From Lepidodermella squamata (Eukaryota > Gastrotricha), in the NCBI GenBank assembly GCA_047495785.1, contig JBLDXI010000054.1, positions 3,410,001 to 3,474,000 on the forward strand: a stretch of DNA of 64,000 nucleotides. The letters are read 5' to 3'. The position numbers and the translations under genes were made by a program. Shown piece after piece: positions 57,801 to 64,000 of this stretch. The number at the start of each line of letters is the position of its first letter. The first letter of the stretch is position 1. The notes under the pieces are model-generated. The model saw only the letters and a program-made list of their open reading frames with translations. It had not been told where the DNA came from and ran no database searches.

Positions 57801-60800
57801 GACAATAACTGTTTAGCCGACTTCAAATCATCCTCAAGTCTTGAAGCAGCCTCGAGGTGCTTTCTAGAAATCGCTTCCTTCTCAGATTCATGCGCTCGTT
57901 GCATCTCCTCAATGCGATTTTCGAGCTTGGAGATATCACTGAGCTTACGCTCAATGTCACTTTCAAGCTCCTTGATCTTAGCCTGCTGCGAATTTGATAA
58001 TTCCTCCAAGCTTCGCGCTTTGTTTTGAGCTGTTTCAAGCTCAACATTTGCCTCATCAACGTCAAATTGAAGTTCTTCGAGCCGAACGGTGGTGTTGCCT
58101 TTTTCCAGACGAGCTCGCGCTTCGTCTATCAAATCTTGGCGCTCCTTTTCCACCTCGGCTAGCTTCTTCTGGGCAGCCTTAAGCTGGGTTCTCAGAGTTT
58201 CAAGCTCTTGGACCTTTCCGGCGCATTCAATCCGAATAGCTTTCAGTTCACTGTCCTTCAACGTGATTTCTGCATTCATTGCTTCAATTTGATCGTTCAG
58301 CGCCTGTAGTTCAACGTCTTTACCAGCTTTACTGCTGTCCAATTCTTCATAAACTACTTGAAGATCGTTTTGCAGCTCGCTGATTCGTTCCTTCAATCTC
58401 GCGATTTCTTCGATTCGACGAGCAAGTTCCTCCGAAACCATGTGTTCGTTTTTCTTCGCCAAATCAAAAGCAGCCTGCAATTCGAGATTTTGACACCGCA
58501 ACGTTTCGGCTTCAGAAGCGTTTTGCTGGCATAGTTGCTTCTCAAACTCTAAATCGGCCCGCATCTTCAACAAAACTTCATCTTGGCGACGGAATTTTTC
58601 AATACTAGGCATTTCATCCAATTGCCGCTGTAGCGCCTCCTTCTGCTCTTCCAATTCATGCAGAGACTGCTTCAGCATCTGAATTTGCTCCAAACGACGG
58701 GCTAATTCAGAGGGCATGGTTGGCATAGCCTCATCCAAAGACATGTCCTCAGGATTTGTAGGGTGAAGAACCGGGGTTTTGAGGTGGACGGCATTGTGAC
58801 GTTCTTTGATCACATTCGCCTGGTGCATGCGCATTCGCAAAATGCTTGCCTTAGTATGCGTCGAAAATTTGTTGATAGGCATAGGAGAAGGCGAGGCGTT
58901 GTTGCGTTCTTTTCGCTCGGAAACCACCGCTTGAGGGAACGGGGCGTGCGGGGGCGTCTCCAGTCGGCTCCTCTTCACCTCGTTATCATCATCATCTGAT
59001 TCGTCCTCCTCAACAATTTTACGCTTATCCGCGACTTTGTCTTGAGAAGTTGGTTTTGAGGTGGAATCATCGTCGGTCCACAGCGAGGTCTTCTGCTGCC
59101 AGCTGAGGCTAGGCCCGGCGAGGCCGAGAGCGGCGATAAGGCCCGATGAACTGGTAGCCAAAGCTGGTTTCTTAACCTGAGTTCTCACGTATGAATCAGA
59201 ACGGGAAACTGTAAGAGGCAGGCCGTCGGTATCAATGCACTGATCGACAGATGGCCGCGACGCCTTTAGCTCGGTGATTTCTTCCATAGCCTCCTTGAAC
59301 TTTTCCTTCATCATTTCGTAATGACCGCGTTGACGTTTCGCGTCCAACTCAGCGGCCTCTTTCGCTGCTTTCAGCGCAGCATTTTCTTCGTGCAGTTGTT
59401 TACATTCACCGCAAACGCCGCGAAGAAGGCGTACCAGCTCGGCTTTAGACATGTTTGAGCCCTCGCAGCCCTCTTCATCTTCCTCTTCTTCGCTACCAGT
59501 TTCTTCCGATTCTTCGCCCGAACCTTCTTCTTCATCATCGTCTTCATCGTAGTCGTTAGCGTCGTTGATGCCCTCCATGACGACCAACTGAGCATCGAGT
59601 GCGTCGCCCATTTCCTCTTGAATTTTGACGAGTTCTTCAGTTATAGGCGTGCCTTCGGAGACGGCGCCTTTTTTCGTTACCGTCGCTGTCAAAGCTCCGC
59701 GACCCCTCGGAGCTTGAGAAAGTCGTCTAGCCGCCTGCGGAAGGGAAAAACGAAAATTAAAATACTTCGTTAATTAGGTACACCTATATGACGCAAACAT
59801 CGAAATAATCAATTTTTATTTGTGGATGCCAGAACATTACTAAAATTAACGCCAAATGTGAAAAGCCGAACAGTTATTAACACTGCGTTTTCATTAGCCA
59901 ATCCCGCCTCCAGTCTAAGACAAATATGAACCTAGTACGCATGTTGGAGGCCGTGACATTTGATACAGTCCACCGTCGTACTTTTAAATCTCAATTCTTA
60001 AAGCATTTTTGTAGCATAGTATGTTTTCAACATTGACAGCAATGAAATCGGTTTGCAATTTCTTTCAACTGTTGATATTTCTGAATTTTTCACTCCTTAT
60101 TCATGGAAAACGCCAGACCTTGGAAATACTCGCTCTTGTGCCCCAAACTGGGACAGGACCGAATGCTACAATTGGTCAGACTTGCCTTGCAGCAATGCAA
60201 TTAGTCGTCAATACAGTTAATAACAGGATCGACATTCTGCCCGACTACACCATCAAATTGAACGGCGTGAATGAAGGCTCTGGTGCTGCCCTAGCTCCTC
60301 GTGAACTTGTCAGATTTATCGACAGATTTCATCAGAATGAACGCTCATCAATTGCGCCAATAGTTATCGGCCCGACTCTTCAGTGCCAGATAATTACTGG
60401 AGTTATCCGAGCTCATAATTTGATGGAGATAAGCCAAGGATGTGCAGGAAAACTTCTCGTCGATCGTAAGCGCTATCCGAATTTGTACAGAACTTCCATT
60501 CCTGCCGACGCAGTCAAAGTGGCTCGGCTGATTTTCGCCAAAAAGATCGGCTTTTGGAAACAAATCGCCCTGCTGACTAATGCCGCGAATCCCAATACTA
60601 ACTCTGGACTTCGGGCTCTATACGAACTAAGCCTAGCAAACAACATTGAGGTGGTATGGTTTGGAAGTGTGCCGGATATAGACGGAAATGCAATCGAATC
60701 TCTGAAGCAAAGCGACGCAAGAATCATTATCATTGAAATGACTGACTCGCAGTTGATCTTAAAATTTATTTGCCTGACTTATTTCAGTGGGATAACTGGT

Positions 60801-63800
60801 TCGCGCTATGTTTTCATCTTTCTGACACAAAATTTCAACGATCCTTACTCAGCCCAATTTACAACGCTGCTACCAAACGATTGTTCTCGCGACGTTGTAA
60901 TTGAACAGTTTAAAATTACGTTTTGGGCTGGACCGGCAAAAACTGCTTTTGAAAATAATGGTATCACGTCCCTGGGATTTAGCCTAGACGAATATGAGCG
61001 TTACATTCAGATGGCAACGAATAACATTCAGCTTCAAGATTTTGAATTCCGGCATAATTGCTACGATGTAGCTCAACAGGCTATTCTTACACTCGATAAA
61101 GCCGATAAAGTATTGTCAAAACGTTACAATCTAACCGTAGGTTTACTAAATTCAGAAACCTTGCCAGATGTGATCAAGGAGGTTATGAAAGATAGTAACT
61201 ACGTTGGCTTACGTGCAGGAAGCATAAGGTATTCTGAAAGATTAGAGTTTGACTTTGAACCAATTTATTTAACTCAATGGAACGATAGCGCTCGATCGAT
61301 CAGACTGGTAGCAAAAGTCGAATTTATTGGGAGCGGAATAGCTCAACTGACCAATTTGTCCCTCAATAACTTGACTTTTCTCAATAAGCCGCTTTGGGCG
61401 ACGAAATCAAAGTTGCCACCCAAGGATTTGTCGAAAATCGTAAGAATTTTCAACTCCTTCCCAGATGCTGGCTTGATCCCAATTTTTACAACATTGGCCA
61501 TTATCAAAATCGCTATTCATTCGTTCTTAATCATAAGGGGATGGGGAAAAGAAAAAAATCAAAGGTCAAAAATCAAAGAAATCCATTTCATTTTCGCATC
61601 AGTTCTGCTCGGCATCGCCTCGCCTCTTTTAGTCACAGATCCAGAGGTCATTGGAATTGAAGGCTGCCATGCGATTCAAATTTTGATCACTAGCGGACTG
61701 TCTCTAATTCACGCAATCCTACTCACCGATTATATTAGCCTCAGTAGTCATGTTTCTAAGCAGATACGCCCGGTCAGTTCGATGGCAAAGCAAACCAAGG
61801 CGGTATGGCCAAAAACAGCGAACGTAATTACAATCGTCACTTTTCCAACATCATCATGGAAAGGAATTCATTTGACTCTCACATTTCTACTGGTTAACTT
61901 GATAGCCCTGATCGTGAGATTCGCAGTGTTTGACAGACTTTCTGTAATTGAATCTAAGGAGCCAGTCAAATATGACGAAGTTATTGACAGCTACGTGCAA
62001 GTGACAACTTATTATTGCGGATCAAGTCAGCAGGTTAATTGGCTCGGTGGACTAGCCATTCTCCACGCGCTCAGCTTAGTAATCAGCGTGAGTATCGCGT
62101 TTCAAACAAGACAGCTCAGACTGGCGGAAGAATCGCGGAGTCACTTCGTTTCATTGCGATTGGCAACTTACAATGCGACTATTTTGTTCATAGCTTTTGT
62201 AGCAATTCTTTTCATGATTCAACAAACCAGCGTTTTCGTCAAGTCATTGACAATTTCAGTTCAGGTCATACTGTATTCATTGACTTCAGGAATTTTATAT
62301 TTTTACTGGAAACTGAAGACTATTGATGCCCAACTTCAAGCTTAAGTAATTCTAGTAAACATTGAAAAGAAATAAAACGCATACCTTGGCGACTGCGATA
62401 GTCTGTTGCTTTTGTTTTGCTTTCTGAAATTTTTCGATAACAGCAGGCTCGAGTTTTCGATAGACGACGACTTCCGAAGCGAACGCCGCGTAACGTAGGA
62501 CTTGGAGGTTTTGTTCCAATAACTCGACAGTGGGAACTATGGCAGAGATCATAGCCACACGAGCCCTGCCGCCGACTAGAAACGCCTTTAGGAGATAAGT
62601 CAAACGGCAGGATCGGTAAGGAACCGGCTCTTCTGTCGGCTTCTTCTTGGCAACTAACGCCGCGGCACCGGCAGTTGGATTTATCTTGGATTGGAGCTTC
62701 CGACTGGCAAGCTGATTATTATGCATGCCAGTTAGACACTGGCCAAGAATCAGAAGATCGGTATTGATGCTGCCCGCCTCGCGCAATCGGTCGTTTTGAT
62801 GTCCCTGTGGCGGTTGCCTTTCACTACCAGCCAAATCACAAATAGCCATTACGGACGATTTTTCCACCTCCAGAGTTTGTACGCCCTGCTCTTCAGTGTA
62901 CGATGACATGCCTCCTGTTGTTTCGAGAACGGCTGATGCTTCACTCAAGTCGCAACGAATCGTCCAATATGCGAGGCGAATGAAACAGATAACGTGGGAT
63001 CGAGATGAATTCATGTTGAAAAATGTTGACGCAAAGGTCATATTCCGCTGGGCAAATGCAACAAGCTCAAGTGCCTCTTGCGCACTCGACACTTGGACCC
63101 ATTTCAATTCCTTGACGTATGTGTTATGCGATACATCCTCGCCCACTTGAAGGGCCTCTCGTGGCTCCAATTGTTGCTTTGCTTTTCCGATCAGCTTGGG
63201 TTGTGGCCGTTGAGGCACTCTAGAACTTCTAAATGGAGCGACGGATGAAATGAAATAATTTAGCTGATGCAGAACACTCACTTCGAGAATGGCTGCATGT
63301 TTTCTGATGATTGCATTGAAGTTCCCAAAAGATCGTAGACGTTGTTGTTGTAAATTTCAACAAAGCCCATAAACACTGAACACTGTCGACCCGACTGCTG
63401 CAAAATTTCTGTAAAATTGCTGATTTAACGGGGACATGAAGGCGACTCAAAAATCTCACCGGGAAAGAAACATGAAGTTGAAGGGTCTTGCTCAAAGTGG
63501 ACATTCTTTCCTTCTGCGTGTATCTTAGCGAATAAATTGTTCTTCTCCGCTAGTGCAGCTTCTGCTTGACGGCTGGAAAGAATATTATATTCGTTGAATC
63601 GCACAGGTTGCAGCCTGTGTTGTTCGACAACGTTTAGTTGACAAAATATGGTCTGTACGCAGCGTGGAAGAACACCCGGATTATCGTGTGTGCCTGCAAC
63701 GATAAGTAATTTAATAATTGATTATTTGTCAGGTGAATTAATAACCTTCAATCGTGAATGTCTTTCCAGAGCTTGTACATCCATATGCAAATATGAGAGC

Positions 63801-63977
63801 GTTGTCGCCGCCGATAAAATTAAATACCAGCGGTCTTGCGGCGCCGAAAAATACTTCTTGTTGGCTAGCTTTGCAAGAAAATATGTGGGAAAACTTCAGT
63901 TCGTGTTCGGCCGTAGCGCCAGCATTTGTTGCAGACACGTATAGACGTTGCCCGGCATCAATGCGGTATGTTTTGTC
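54886..63977 (-). CDS. KIF20: Kinesin-6 family motor (KIF20-like) with very long coiled coil; 5' end outside window
   Basis: Six exons in view (63746-63977, 63460-63693, 63282-63408, 62385-63228, 55750-59734, 54886-55040; introns 51-53 nt except 2650 and 709 nt) give 1858 aa, lacking the N-terminus. Motor motifs: P-loop AYGCTSSGKTFTIEG, then THDNPGVLPR, switch I NMNSSRSH and switch II DLAGSER. ALQVGEDVSHNTYVKELKW before switch I is the KIF20/MKLP2-type insertion. After the motor a Glu/Asp run is followed by about 1100 residues of heptad coiled coil and a basic, Ser/Thr-rich tail. The length resembles KIF20B (about 1820 aa). Kinesin-6 motors bundle midzone microtubules and drive cytokinesis. 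Exon 5 could run on to a stop at 55739, but a phase-1 donor at 55749 and a phase-matched acceptor at 55041 add a 50-residue tail (TRSTRKRGAD). Confidence 0.88.
59735..62384 (-). other. Large 2.65-kb kinesin intron hosting a gene on the other strand
   Basis: Donor GCCAAG|GTATGC at 62384 and acceptor TTCCGCAG at 59735 join in phase 0 (ending IAVAK and beginning AARRLSQAP). All other introns of this gene but one are about 50 nt; this one is expanded by the receptor gene inside it. Confidence 0.8.
60021..62345 (+). CDS. GABA-B-type class C G-protein-coupled receptor, intronless
   Basis: One uninterrupted frame of 774 aa. A signal peptide (FFQLLIFLNFSLLIHG, using either Met1 or Met8) precedes a periplasmic-binding-like ligand domain of about 440 residues with the opening block ILALVPQTG and RKRYPNLYRTSIPADA, which parallels NRQRFPTFFRTHPSA of GABA-B1. 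Seven hydrophobic helices run from about residue 483 (LIPIFTTLAIIKIAIHSFLI) to 765 (ILYSLTSGILYFYW). AFQTRQLR followed by SLRLATYNATIL is the GABA-B signature between TM5 and TM6. There is no Cys-rich linker, which separates it from mGluR and calcium-sensing types. The sequence is clearly divergent and ligand specificity is unknown. The stop lies 39 nt from the host kinesin's splice donor, and AATAAA at 62371-62376 sits inside the same intron. Confidence 0.88.
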   Translation: MFSTLTAMKSVCNFFQLLIFLNFSLLIHGKRQTLEILALVPQTGTGPNATIGQTCLAAMQLVVNTVNNRIDILPDYTIKLNGVNEGSGAALAPRELVRFIDRFHQNERSSIAPIVIGPTLQCQIITGVIRAHNLMEISQGCAGKLLVDRKRYPNLYRTSIPADAVKVARLIFAKKIGFWKQIALLTNAANPNTNSGLRALYELSLANNIEVVWFGSVPDIDGNAIESLKQSDARIIIIEMTDSQLILKFICLTYFSGITGSRYVFIFLTQNFNDPYSAQFTTLLPNDCSRDVVIEQFKITFWAGPAKTAFENNGITSLGFSLDEYERYIQMATNNIQLQDFEFRHNCYDVAQQAILTLDKADKVLSKRYNLTVGLLNSETLPDVIKEVMKDSNYVGLRAGSIRYSERLEFDFEPIYLTQWNDSARSIRLVAKVEFIGSGIAQLTNLSLNNLTFLNKPLWATKSKLPPKDLSKIVRIFNSFPDAGLIPIFTTLAIIKIAIHSFLIIRGWGKEKNQRSKIKEIHFIFASVLLGIASPLLVTDPEVIGIEGCHAIQILITSGLSLIHAILLTDYISLSSHVSKQIRPVSSMAKQTKAVWPKTANVITIVTFPTSSWKGIHLTLTFLLVNLIALIVRFAVFDRLSVIESKEPVKYDEVIDSYVQVTTYYCGSSQQVNWLGGLAILHALSLVISVSIAFQTRQLRLAEESRSHFVSLRLATYNATILFIAFVAILFMIQQTSVFVKSLTISVQVILYSLTSGILYFYWKLKTIDAQLQA

Positions 63978-64000
63978 CTGCAAAAAAATAGCTCAAAAAT

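Noticed and set aside
56006-58292. Plus-strand frames of 60-146 codons opposite the kinesin coiled coil
   Set aside because: Ser/Phe/Leu-rich antisense of a Glu/Lys/Gln-rich coiled coil; no splice or family support.

Overview
The window is nuclear DNA from a compact animal genome. Every well-supported gene has a metazoan orthologue. Most genes are split by small, AT-rich GT-AG introns, nearly all 42-66 nt with a mode near 50-55. Exon phases join without error at every junction I reconstructed. At least eight start codons lie 1-22 nt downstream of a sequence that looks like a 3' splice site, the pattern expected from spliced-leader trans-splicing or very short 5' UTR exons. Taken with the intron size, this points to a small-genome protostome. 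An early-branching (enoplean-type) nematode is my best guess and a tardigrade the main alternative. TDG, Artemis, GRIP and KIF20 homologues argue against a Caenorhabditis-like nematode. Placement is inference.

Layout. 1-96 is the first exon of an unknown minus-strand gene. 2101-3679 (-) is an Artemis-like nuclease. 4830-5210 is a LINE relic. 6063-7506 (+) is an HDHD5-type HAD hydrolase. 8530-9365 (+) is a minimal thymine-DNA glycosylase. 9540-11355 (-) is a mucin-like SEA-domain membrane protein. A tight minus-strand cluster follows: RUVBL1 (12812-14344), a TIMMDC1-like complex I assembly factor (14447-15461), an RRM/RS-rich protein (15772-17239), CISD3 (17355-17930) and RGP1 (18094-19356). 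20468-21013 is a foldback transposon with a perfect 9-bp target duplication. Then come POLR3A (21454-26201, -), HCF-1 (26795-29622, -), a CUB-like and probably GPI-anchored protein (30958-32806, -), urocanase (36034-38567, -), PDCD10/CCM3 (38947-39810, -), ARL6/BBS3 (41399-42129, +), and GRIP, a six-PDZ scaffold (42994-48972, -). After a gene-free 5.9 kb, 54886 to the right edge holds most of a kinesin-6 (KIF20-type) with a very long coiled coil. One of its introns contains an intronless GABA-B-type receptor gene on the opposite strand (60021-62345).

Functionally these are mainly housekeeping genes (Pol III transcription, chromatin remodelling and cell-cycle transcription, complex I assembly, Fe-S proteins, Golgi Rab6 GEF, histidine catabolism, mitotic kinesin, DNA repair), with some surface and neuronal genes (SEA mucin, CUB protein, GRIP, GABA-B-like receptor, ciliary ARL6). 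There is no prokaryotic operon, CRISPR array or viral gene. No rRNA or tRNA gene was recognised by eye.
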